DNA of 28,911 bases from a virus. Shown here one piece after another: positions 21,871-28,331 of this stretch. The notes under the pieces were generated by a model that was not told the origin of the DNA, ran no database searches, and saw only the letters and a program-made list of their open reading frames with translations. The translations under genes and the position numbers were made by a program. The number at the start of each line of letters is the position of its first letter. Position 1 is the stretch's first letter. The stretch covers positions 1-28,911 of IMG/VR virus record IMGVR_UViG_3300044858_004878, one strand, 5' to 3'.

Positions 21871-21900
21871 TCAACATAGCCTTAATATGCGTGGTATACT
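21871..21900 (+). promoter_or_regulatory. Extended -10 promoter, predicted leaderless start
   Basis: TGGTATACT (21892-21900) is an extended -10 with a weak -35, TCAACA (21871-21876), 18 bp upstream. Six bases separate the box from ATG 21907, so the transcript should begin at the start codon. No ribosome binding site is present. The layout is the same as at the FmdB-like gene. Confidence 0.55.
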
Positions 21901-21906
21901 ACTGCA

Positions 21907-22386
21907 ATGCTCCAATGCACGTTATGCAACGAGATTAACTATTCCGGCGACCAGATAAAGGATTTGGCCCGAGCGCTGATCCGACTCCAACGACAGATAC
22001 AGCCAGTAATTGAGTCATACGAGAGGGGCAGGCGGTCCCACCCCCGATGCGCATCCTGCGGCATCCTTGCTGGACCAGACCACCTTGTGACCGAAATGAT
22101 CCCAGAACCAATGATCCCAAGGGCAAGGGGCCAGAAGCGCTATAACGTCTGCCAGTGGTGCTACACCGACCTCCACAAGAGCCGTCAGAGCGTCCCGCAG
22201 CGCCGAAAGATCCAGCTGCGGGTTGATGAGATGCTCAAGGGCGAGGACGAGGAGACAGCAGACACAGATATTGACAGCATTATGCGGGCACTCCACAATG
22301 AGCTTGCCGTCTTTGGGCAACCCCAGGGGCACCATCGGCACGACGCGGACACAGAGGAAATGGAAGATGACGATACCAAGCGTTGA
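21907..22386 (+). CDS. Zinc-binding protein with three CxxC pairs
   Basis: This 159-residue protein opens the plus-strand block that includes the portal. It has three CxxC pairs (C4/C7, C48/C51, C82/C85) and histidines nearby (H45, H90), enough to bind one or two zinc ions, with a basic helix between the first two pairs. The C-terminal 60 residues are acidic (GEDEETADTD, EEMEDDD) and may be a flexible tail. The spacing does not match HNH nucleases, so a zinc-ribbon nucleic-acid or protein binder is more likely. It follows a predicted leaderless promoter. It overlaps the next small gene by 20 bp. No function is assigned. Confidence 0.78.
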   Translation: MLQCTLCNEINYSGDQIKDLARALIRLQRQIQPVIESYERGRRSHPRCASCGILAGPDHLVTEMIPEPMIPRARGQKRYNVCQWCYTDLHKSRQSVPQRRKIQLRVDEMLKGEDEETADTDIDSIMRALHNELAVFGQPQGHHRHDADTEEMEDDDTKR

Positions 22387-22591
22387 CTCCACCCTTGAGG
22401 TACAATTCACCGACGGCACATTCGTCGTCCCCGTGTGGTGGGCGAAGGCGCTTAACAAGAGAACGACTACTTATGTCAATGGGATACGTGTAGTGGACTG
22501 CTCCATTGACGAAATGCGTAAATTTGTCAATACTGACGCAGTAGAAACAATTTGGACCGATGCGGTCAGAAAACAGCGTAGCGGAAGGTAA
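22367..22591 (+). CDS. Small hypothetical protein before the portal
   Basis: This 74-residue protein starts at ATG 22367 (MTIPSVDSTLEVQF), with GAGGAAATGGAAG just upstream, and overlaps the preceding gene by 20 bp in another frame. The frame is open earlier, but codons there are shadowed by the zinc protein, so I use this start. It has strands LEVQFTDGTFVVPVWW and TTYVNGIRVVDC, then a helix (IDEMRKFVNTDAVETIW) and a basic end. No family was recognised. It ends two bases before the portal start and its end supplies the portal ribosome binding site, so it is probably coupled with the portal. Confidence 0.65.
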   Translation: MTIPSVDSTLEVQFTDGTFVVPVWWAKALNKRTTTYVNGIRVVDCSIDEMRKFVNTDAVETIWTDAVRKQRSGR

Positions 22592-22593
22592 TC

Positions 22594-24786
22594 ATGGCAG
22601 AACAGCGCTCCATTCTTCAGCGTCTCTTCGGCGGCGGAACGCAGCCAACAACGGAGAAGGCAACCCCGTCATTCGCACCTGACGCTGCCCCGTATGCTCG
22701 TGGCGCCCAGTCAATAAACACGATTGCCAAGATGAGCACGGAGCAATTGCGACGATGGTCAAGGAACAACCCTTGGATTCGCGCCGCCGTGAACCTCAGG
22801 CGACAGCAGATCAGCCGCGCAAAGTGGGACATCGTCACCACCGATGCTGGCGATAGCGCAAATCCACGAACCGTTCAGAAGTTGCGCGAGCTGTTCCGCC
22901 GACCAAATCCGAAGGGAGAGTCTTGGCGCTCATTTATTGAGCCAGTGATTGAGGACATTCTCGTTCTAGACCAAGGCGCAATTGAGATTGAAAAGAAAGT
23001 CGGATCTAGGGTCGGAGCAGATCCGGTTGCATACCTCTGGAACAAGGATGCTGCTCGCATTGCCTTTGATACCACCTGGGATGGCAGGGACGAAAGCAAG
23101 CCGCGATACTACGAACTTGACAGCGCTGGTCGGCAGGTTGCGATTTACAAGAACGATGAACTTATCGTTGTAATCGCGAACCCAGTGACATACAGCCCAA
23201 TTGGACTTTCTCCGCTTGAAGTTCTTGCTGAAACAATCGCTGCAGACCTAGATGCGGCGGCATATAACGCAAAAGCCGTTTCGCAGGCCGCGCCTCCCGG
23301 TGTTCTACATCTTGGAGAGGGCGTGCGACCAGATCAGGTTGACTCGTTCAAGGCATATTGGGAAGCAGAGGTTGCCGGCAAGAGCCAGATTGCTATAACT
23401 GGCGGCGGCAAGGGCATGCAGTGGCTTCCACTCGCTGCATCAAACCGCGACATGCAGTTCATGGAGTGGCAGGTCTACCTTGCCCGAAAGATTTGCGCCG
23501 TGTTTGCGGTTCAGCCGCAGGACATCGGCATTTCATTTGATGTGAACAAGAGCACATCAGAGACTGGCGCTGCATTCACCTACGACAACGGCATTGTTCC
23601 GCTCGCAGAGCTTATTGCCGAGTACCTAACTCGAGAGGTTGTTGCCAGATACGACACCGACCTTCGCTTTGTCTTTACCGAGATCGGGCGAACCGCGCAG
23701 CAGAACATTGCCGAATACAACAAGATGGCGCTTGGCGGACTTCCTTGGCTGCGAATCAACGATGCGCTCCGAGAGCGGGGTCAGGATGGCATCGGTGAGA
23801 TCGGCGATCAGATTCTCTTCCAGACACCAAAGGGATATGTTCCATCAGACCGCTACGCAGAGTACCTAGAGAAGGTTGTCTTTGGCACCGGCTCCGTTAA
23901 CGAGCCACCAAGCCCAGATGACTCGGACCTAGGAGGCATCCCAGATGGCGAAGATATGGAGCCAGATCCTGGGTCCAGCAACCCGCCAAATCAGAACCCG
24001 TCCGACCTTGAGAGCTCTCTCAAGCTGACCATTGAAATTGACGAGACCAAGTCGGCTGGAGATGAAATTATCATTTCAGACATTGACGGGGCGTTGACCT
24101 CATCGGACGGCACGGATCAGGTGAATGAGATTGTCGCGGATTACCTGCGACGAAAGTCTGACAGCCACAAGATCTTTATTGTGAGCGCAAGGTCTGTGAA
24201 GCGTCTGCAGGAAACACAGGAATGGCTTGAGGAGAACGACATTCCTTACGACGACATTCACCTCAGCGACTTCCCTGCTGGCTCTGGCCTCCAGTTTAGG
24301 AAGTACAAAATCTCTAAGATCCTCAAGGACAACGGTAAGGTGGTTGAAGCAATTGACGGAGACGCAGATGCGCGTGAAGCCTATCGTGCGCTCGGTGTTC
24401 AAAGCGTTCACGCCCCAGCCGATCTAGCGGACAAGCACGCTGCCGCAGATTACTCTGGCATAAGCCTGAATGTTCCTTCTGCAGTAAAGTCCGAAGCCAA
24501 GCGTGGTCTTGATTGGCGACGTGAATTCGGACGTGGCGGGATAGGCCCAGGTCAGACAACTGCAAGAATGCTTATTAGCAACACAATGACGATCCCCCGC
24601 GTTCGCAAGATGAGGGCATTCCTTGCTCGACATGAAGTAGACAAGCAGGGTGAGGGATTTAAGCCGGGACAGCCCGGGTTCCCTTCTGCTGGTCGCATTG
24701 CATGGGCGCTTTGGGGTGGAGACGCTGGTGTTGCTTGGTCAAATAAGATCATGCGCCAAGTTGAGGCCCGCGAGAAAAAGCGATAA
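22594..24786 (+). CDS. Portal protein fused to a HAD-like phosphatase and a conserved C-terminal domain
   Basis: Residues 1-430 are an HK97-type portal: RWSRNNPWIRAAVNLRRQQI near the start, AYLWNKDAARI, the NPVTYSPIGLSPLEVL segment and QPQDIGISFDVNKSTSE in parts. It forms the dodecameric DNA gate of the head. After an acidic proline-rich linker (435-475), residues about 485-615 form a HAD-like phosphatase with all four motifs: SDIDGAL (D496, D498), VSAR (S531), K572 or K575, and DGDADAREAYRALGV (D588, D592), most like the phosphatase half of Pnkp. Residues 632-730, with RGLDWRREFGRGG and FPSAGRIAWALWGGD, match a domain found at the ends of many phage head proteins. GGAAGG precedes ATG 22594. 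Length is nearly twice a usual portal. Confidence 0.9.
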   Translation: MAEQRSILQRLFGGGTQPTTEKATPSFAPDAAPYARGAQSINTIAKMSTEQLRRWSRNNPWIRAAVNLRRQQISRAKWDIVTTDAGDSANPRTVQKLRELFRRPNPKGESWRSFIEPVIEDILVLDQGAIEIEKKVGSRVGADPVAYLWNKDAARIAFDTTWDGRDESKPRYYELDSAGRQVAIYKNDELIVVIANPVTYSPIGLSPLEVLAETIAADLDAAAYNAKAVSQAAPPGVLHLGEGVRPDQVDSFKAYWEAEVAGKSQIAITGGGKGMQWLPLAASNRDMQFMEWQVYLARKICAVFAVQPQDIGISFDVNKSTSETGAAFTYDNGIVPLAELIAEYLTREVVARYDTDLRFVFTEIGRTAQQNIAEYNKMALGGLPWLRINDALRERGQDGIGEIGDQILFQTPKGYVPSDRYAEYLEKVVFGTGSVNEPPSPDDSDLGGIPDGEDMEPDPGSSNPPNQNPSDLESSLKLTIEIDETKSAGDEIIISDIDGALTSSDGTDQVNEIVADYLRRKSDSHKIFIVSARSVKRLQETQEWLEENDIPYDDIHLSDFPAGSGLQFRKYKISKILKDNGKVVEAIDGDADAREAYRALGVQSVHAPADLADKHAAADYSGISLNVPSAVKSEAKRGLDWRREFGRGGIGPGQTTARMLISNTMTIPRVRKMRAFLARHEVDKQGEGFKPGQPGFPSAGRIAWALWGGDAGVAWSNKIMRQVEAREKKR

Positions 24787-24886
24787 TCCGTGGTCGCCGA
24801 GAAGACGTATCACACACAGCCGTGCTACTGTCTTCCCTGCCGAGTGATGTCGGCTGAGAAAGTAAAGGAAAAGAAGGGAGGATCGG

Positions 24887-25369
24887 ATGAGTCACGATTA
24901 CTTCAAGGCGTACCGGGAGGGACACGAGTACAACGGGTACGTCGCCGACTACCTAAGAAGTAAGGGGATTGACTGCGAAGTCCCAGACCTAGAGATTGAA
25001 GAAGACCCGACTCGGTGGTCTAAGTTCACGCAAAACGAAAAAGACATCATCCTAGCCAATGGAGATGTTATTGAGGTTAAGTCAATTAACCAAAACTTCA
25101 CCGATGACCCATCCTCTTGGCCCCTAGAGAGAGCCATCGTTGACACCTATAGCGGATTCAACGGCAAAAGCAAGCGCCCAATCGCATATGTGTTTGTGAG
25201 CCAGAAAACCAAGAAGATGCTAGCAATGTCTGCTGAAAAACCAAGCGCGTGGTCTGTTGAGCGCAAGTTTGATAAGTATCGCCAGAAAGAGGACGACTTC
25301 TATTTCGCCCCAAAGAGCATGCTGCGACCAATGGACAAATTGGTGGAGTACCTACGGGGGCGACAGTGA
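24887..25369 (+). CDS. PD-(D/E)XK family nuclease
   Basis: This 160-residue protein has the nuclease signature EKDIILANGDVIEVKS: D53, then E63 and K65 in the ExK element, with an acidic residue (E14 in GHEYNGYVADYL) on the first helix. This is the core of PD-(D/E)XK endonucleases, which cut DNA with two metal ions. The rest has YVFVSQKTKKM as a strand and a long C-terminal helix. It may serve as a resolvase-like, restriction-like or recombination nuclease; the target is unknown. ATG 24887 has GGGAGG upstream, in a 100-bp gap after the portal. Its last codons overlap the GTG of the HNH gene (GTGA), so both nucleases are co-translated. Confidence 0.78.
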   Translation: MSHDYFKAYREGHEYNGYVADYLRSKGIDCEVPDLEIEEDPTRWSKFTQNEKDIILANGDVIEVKSINQNFTDDPSSWPLERAIVDTYSGFNGKSKRPIAYVFVSQKTKKMLAMSAEKPSAWSVERKFDKYRQKEDDFYFAPKSMLRPMDKLVEYLRGRQ

Positions 25370-25689
25370 AGCGATCCCAGATCAAAAGGAAGATTCGCCA
25401 CAAGGACCCAGTCACCCTTGCCGTCGCCCAAGAGGTCTTTAAAAGAGACGGAGGGTGTGTCGGACCAAAGATTGGCATGATGGGTCTCTGCGGTACGCAG
25501 TTCGGCCCGTCCGACAGGTTCGGGCTAGAGCTTGACCATGTCAACGGGTCTGGGCTGGGGAAGAGGGGTCCATCTATCCCGCAAAACCTAGTCTCCCTCT
25601 GCGGGCTTCACCATCGGATGAAGACGGAGCAGTCTAGGGTCTGGAGGCCCCTGCTTAACGAATACCTTCATAAGTTTTACGGTCAATAA
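25366..25689 (+). CDS. HNH endonuclease
   Basis: This 107-residue protein shows an HNH fold: C31 and C42 with C79 and H82/H83 can hold zinc, LDHVNG gives D57-H58 (metal and general base), N74 in PQNLVSLC is the central N, and H82 or H83 the last H. Small phage HNH proteins often assist terminase in DNA packaging or act as homing enzymes. The close coupling to a PD-(D/E)XK nuclease rather than to a terminase makes packaging less certain. It starts with GTG 25366, overlapping the upstream stop. A 28-bp palindrome begins 11 bp after its stop codon and may also act as its terminator. Confidence 0.85.
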   Translation: MKRSQIKRKIRHKDPVTLAVAQEVFKRDGGCVGPKIGMMGLCGTQFGPSDRFGLELDHVNGSGLGKRGPSIPQNLVSLCGLHHRMKTEQSRVWRPLLNEYLHKFYGQ

Positions 25690-25699
25690 CTAAAGACAC

Positions 25700-25727
25700 G
25701 GCTCCCCTTGACATGTCAATGGGAGCC
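25700..25727. promoter_or_regulatory. 28-bp palindromic operator over the -35 box
   Basis: Arms GGCTCCCCTTGACA and TGTCAATGGGAGCC match at 13 of 14 positions with no spacer. The centre, TTGACATGTCAA, is a perfect 12-bp palindrome that includes the -35 hexamer of the regulator promoter. TGTCAATG occurs again at 25738-25745, 24 bp downstream of the copy at 25714-25721. A dimer bound here would block polymerase. Confidence 0.7.
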
Positions 25728-25736
25728 ATATAGAAT
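25708..25736 (+). promoter_or_regulatory. Consensus sigma-70-like promoter
   Basis: TTGACA (25708-25713), 17 bp, TAGAAT (25731-25736). All six -35 bases and five of six -10 bases match consensus; it is the best promoter in the window. The start would be near 25743, 23 bases before the zinc/HTH regulator, with GGAAGGAG in the leader. Confidence 0.82.
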
Positions 25737-25765
25737 GTGTCAATGAAGATGGAAGGAGCGACCAA

Positions 25766-25993
25766 ATGGCGAATTGCGTGAATTGCGGAAAGCAGGTCAC
25801 GTCGCCTGAGGCTGCTCGGTGCTGGTGGTGCAACCACAAACACCGCTCCACTTCGGCTCTCGCGTCGCTTGAGGTCCGAGCGAAAGAGATCCAAAGACTT
25901 AAGGACTCTGGAATGACGATGGTAGAGATTTCAGGGAAGCTTGGAATCAGTCGCCAGCGCGCATATCAGATCCTTGAAAGGGTAAAGAAGTGA
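25766..25993 (+). CDS. Zinc-ribbon plus helix-turn-helix regulator
   Basis: This 75-residue protein joins a zinc ribbon (C4/C7 and C19/C22) to a helix-turn-helix: AKEIQRLKDSGMTMVEISGKLGISRQRAYQILERVKK, in short parts, is like sigma region 4 or LuxR/resolvase-type HTH segments. It should bind DNA as a small transcription regulator. It is the first gene behind the strongest promoter of the window, whose -35 box lies in a 28-bp palindrome, so autoregulation is a reasonable inference. ATG 25766 has GGAAGGAG upstream. Its stop overlaps the GTG of the next gene. Confidence 0.82.
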   Translation: MANCVNCGKQVTSPEAARCWWCNHKHRSTSALASLEVRAKEIQRLKDSGMTMVEISGKLGISRQRAYQILERVKK

Positions 25994-26277
25994 CAGAAAA
26001 CCGAGAGATTGAGTTGGAGCTTCGCGGCAGGTCCTGCTTTGTTGCCGCTCTTGAATCTCATGCGATTGCAACCACGCTTGGCGACAATCAGGCAAGCGAA
26101 AAGGAAAGCATTCTGCTTTCTGTGGTTGCGGATGCACACGAGCTCCTTGAGGCAGAGCTGACAGAGTCAGGGGAAATCATTGACTCCGAAGGTCGTCTCT
26201 GGGTTAATCGCGGCATCAGCCTCGCCTGCGAGGAGTGGCTCCGATCACCGGACGACATTAACACGGTAGGTGTCTAA
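25990..26277 (+). CDS. Hypothetical acidic protein
   Basis: This 95-residue protein starts at GTG 25990, overlapping the stop of the zinc/HTH gene (GTGA). It is acidic and mostly helical, with ALESHAIATTLGDN, then EKESILLSVVADAHELLEAELTESGE and a strand GRLWVNRGISLACEEWL, given here in parts. I do not recognise a family. It ends eight bases inside the next gene. Tight coupling suggests it acts with the two regulators on either side, but no function is evident. Confidence 0.65.
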   Translation: MTENREIELELRGRSCFVAALESHAIATTLGDNQASEKESILLSVVADAHELLEAELTESGEIIDSEGRLWVNRGISLACEEWLRSPDDINTVGV

Positions 26278-26548
26278 ACTTAGTGGGGAAAAGGGGAGAG
26301 AATGGCGCTTGATGCAGCGCGCGGCATGCGCACACATCTGGCAGATCATTGACGACTCTTGCATTCCACACGATGTCGTGGCAAAATACCTAGAGTGTCA
26401 CCCGCAGTACCTTCGGGACCTGCGGTTTGGGCATGTGAAGATGAGCCAGCCAATGAGGGCTAAGATTAGCGACTTCCTTGGGGTTCCCGAGGAAGAGTTG
26501 TTTAGGGAGTATCTGCTCAGAGCGGCAGAGCTCAAGAAGGGAAGGTAG
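26270..26548 (+). CDS. XRE-type helix-turn-helix protein
   Basis: This 92-residue protein starts at GTG 26270, overlapping the upstream stop by eight bases. After a basic helix, IIDDSCIPHDVVAKYLECHPQYLRDLRFGHVKMSQPMRAKISDFLGVPEEELF, in short parts, has the five-helix plan of Cro/cI-like domains: a recognition helix (PQYLRDLRFG), a turn, then the helix closing with LGVPEEELF, a typical end of this fold. It probably binds DNA or acts as a small repressor. Its N-terminus also has H and C residues that may be fortuitous. It belongs to the operon driven from the palindrome promoter. Confidence 0.7.
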   Translation: MSKLSGEKGREWRLMQRAACAHIWQIIDDSCIPHDVVAKYLECHPQYLRDLRFGHVKMSQPMRAKISDFLGVPEEELFREYLLRAAELKKGR

Positions 26549-26554
26549 GAAGAA

Positions 26555-27145
26555 ATGGTTTACGGAAATAACCCAGCGCCAGAGAAGCGCAAGGCATTCG
26601 CGGCAGACTACGTAGAAGTAGCGGACCGCATCAGGGCTTGGTATGAGGCGTATCCAAGCGGACGCATCGTCACCGAGATTGTTCAGATTACTGACAAGGT
26701 TGTAGTGGTTAAGGCTGCTGCATACCGGGGCGAGACACCAGACGAGCAGCCAGCAGGGGTTGGTCACTCGTCAATGAATATCCCAGGCAGCACGCCATAC
26801 ACGCGCGGTTCGGAGTTGGAGAACACCGAGACGAGCGCCGCTGGTCGAGCACTTGTGATGGCCGGTCTTCCCTCCAAGAAGGTTGCGTCTGGTGACGAGA
26901 TTCGCGCCAAGGCTGGAACTGCACCAAAGGCAGATCCAATCGTTGCTGCGGCTAAGGACATCTTTGGCGACATTGAAATCAAGGAGAGCCCGATTGTCAC
27001 CAACTGGCTTGATGCGATTGATGTTGCGAACGATGCCGCCGAACTACAGAGGGTTGGGCAGGATATCGCTGGTCTTGATTTGACCGAAAATGAGCGCGGG
27101 CTGCTTCAGAACGCTTGGAAGAACAAGCGCGCGAAGTTTGCCTGA
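26555..27145 (+). CDS. Probable single-strand annealing (Rad52/Erf-like) recombination protein
   Basis: The first 110 residues have a pattern shared by a group of phage recombination proteins: YVEVADRIRAWYEAYPSGRIVTEIV, in parts, a strand block with VVVKAAAYRG, GHSSMNIPGSTPYT, and the marker ELENTETSAAGRALVMAGL, recalling the ExxETSAxGRAL signature of Erf/Rad52-type annealing proteins. A linker and a helical tail (about 150-196) follow. It should bind single-stranded DNA and pair complementary strands. A RecB/Cas4-like nuclease gene starts within its stop (TGATG), the usual annealase-exonuclease pair. ATG 26555 has GGAAGG and GGAAG upstream. Family assignment is from motif memory, so a different DNA-metabolism role is possible. 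Confidence 0.62.
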   Translation: MVYGNNPAPEKRKAFAADYVEVADRIRAWYEAYPSGRIVTEIVQITDKVVVVKAAAYRGETPDEQPAGVGHSSMNIPGSTPYTRGSELENTETSAAGRALVMAGLPSKKVASGDEIRAKAGTAPKADPIVAAAKDIFGDIEIKESPIVTNWLDAIDVANDAAELQRVGQDIAGLDLTENERGLLQNAWKNKRAKFA

Positions 27146-28017
27146 TGGAGTTGATCCGTTACGAAGAGCGGCACCCAGAACATATCAGCGTTAGCGAGCT
27201 AAGAGAGTTTCTCTCTTGCCCGCTGCGCTGGTGGTACAAGTATCGCCTTGGTCTCTGGACTGATAAGACCACGCCATTCTTTGCGCTAGGAACCGCTGTC
27301 CACTCTGGCTTGCAACACTGGTACGAGCCAGTTGCTGGGGCAAAGAAGCAGGGTGATCTTGGCAAGGCATATGAGGCGTATAAGACAACCTATGCAATTG
27401 AATCTGCCAAGGTTGACTGGATGTCAGAGAAGGATGCGGACCCAATTGGTCAGCAGGCGATGGGTCAGGAGATGCTCCGCGCGGCACTCACCGAAGGTGA
27501 CCCTTGGGTCGCTCATGCGGTTGAGCGCACGATGTTTGCCGAGATTAAGCACAGCCGACTTGGCAAGTTGCCGATAAAGCTAAAGGCACAGGTGGACATG
27601 ATCACAACAACGAAGGATGTTGTTGAGCACAAGACCGCATCAAGGAAGTGGGAGGCGGGAAGGGAGCACGGAGACATTCAGGCAACCGCGTATGTTCTCG
27701 CTGTTCGCGAAAACTTTGATCATGACCCAGAAGTAACTTTTAACATCATCAGCAAGAGCGCGAAGTCGCCAAACGTTGATCGTAGGGTTACGCGCAGGGG
27801 GCAGGACTCCCTAGATAAACTCTACATCTCGGTGAGGGCGTTTCTTGACGCGCAGGAGAAAGGGGTCTATCCTAACCCTTCATCATGGGCGCACGCGACA
27901 TGTGAGTACAGGGAGATTTGTGATAAATGGGAAAGTCATCCGCAACTACTTCCAGAGCGAAAGATCCTAAAGACGATGGTTCCGGGGCTGCGCGAAGCGA
28001 GGAAAGTAAAGGAATAG
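27145..28017 (+). CDS. Cas4/RecB-like PD-(D/E)XK exonuclease
   Basis: This 290-residue protein has the full nuclease set: SVSELREFLSCPLRWWY (C25), LGTAVHSGLQHW (H53), KAQVDMI (D151), VVEHKTA (E161, K163) and QATAY (Q179, Y183). That is the Cas4/RecB-like exonuclease plan, with the cysteine pattern incomplete: C25, C253 and C259 remain, so a four-cysteine iron-sulfur cluster is doubtful unless another residue takes part. It would resect DNA ends for annealing by the protein encoded just upstream. I chose ATG 27145 inside the upstream stop (TGATG); an earlier in-frame ATG at 27115 lies in the upstream gene. A smaller gene begins within its last 91 bases. Confidence 0.87.
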   Translation: MELIRYEERHPEHISVSELREFLSCPLRWWYKYRLGLWTDKTTPFFALGTAVHSGLQHWYEPVAGAKKQGDLGKAYEAYKTTYAIESAKVDWMSEKDADPIGQQAMGQEMLRAALTEGDPWVAHAVERTMFAEIKHSRLGKLPIKLKAQVDMITTTKDVVEHKTASRKWEAGREHGDIQATAYVLAVRENFDHDPEVTFNIISKSAKSPNVDRRVTRRGQDSLDKLYISVRAFLDAQEKGVYPNPSSWAHATCEYREICDKWESHPQLLPERKILKTMVPGLREARKVKE

Positions 28018-28331
28018 CAGGGAAAACGCTGCCACAGTGGCTATCGCACGTGGTTTCAGTCGGCAATAAGTCTGGAGCCGTTGGAGATTTCCTTGCTGCT
28101 GTCAGCGGAAAGCCTCTCACCAAGGCGCAGTACGCCAGAATGGCAAAGATCTACAAGGAATACCCGCTTGGGATTGAGGATTTGATGTCAGTGATCTGCT
28201 ATGTGGCGATCAAGGACACAAAGGGCGACCAGTTGGACTATTTACAGAAAATTGTTGACAAAAAAAGAGGAAAGAAGAGGGAGAGCAATGATGAGCGAGG
28301 CTTCAGCCGTGATGAATACGTTGAATCCTGA
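27927..28331 (+). CDS. Small hypothetical protein, charged, overlapping the nuclease gene
   Basis: This 134-residue protein starts at ATG 27927 in another frame inside the nuclease gene; AGGGAG lies 11 bases upstream, a little far. The first 30 residues are low-complexity and charged. The middle (TLPQWLSHVVSVGNKSGAVGDFLAAVSGKPLTKAQYARMAKIYKEYP, in parts) has a helical plan with GKPLTKAQYARM, and the end is lysine- and arginine-rich. I do not recognise it. A later start is possible, because the first part lies entirely within the nuclease gene. It overlaps the DnaC-like gene by 44 bp. Helicase-loader genes often have such small DNA-binding partners, but no evidence ties it to that role. Confidence 0.6.
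   Translation: MGKSSATTSRAKDPKDDGSGAARSEESKGIAGKTLPQWLSHVVSVGNKSGAVGDFLAAVSGKPLTKAQYARMAKIYKEYPLGIEDLMSVICYVAIKDTKGDQLDYLQKIVDKKRGKKRESNDERGFSRDEYVES

Noticed and set aside
22015-22458. 147-residue minus-strand frame
   Set aside because: Opposite the zinc protein with its three CxxC pairs; no ribosome binding site.
24787-24886. Promoter in the gap after the portal
   Set aside because: TGCTACTGT is only a weak extended -10 and no -35 is seen; a short GCCGA/TCGGC repeat near the centre of the gap is too small to call.
27115-27144. Earlier ATG for the Cas4/RecB-like nuclease
   Set aside because: It lies inside the upstream gene; TGATG coupling at 27145 is the better start.
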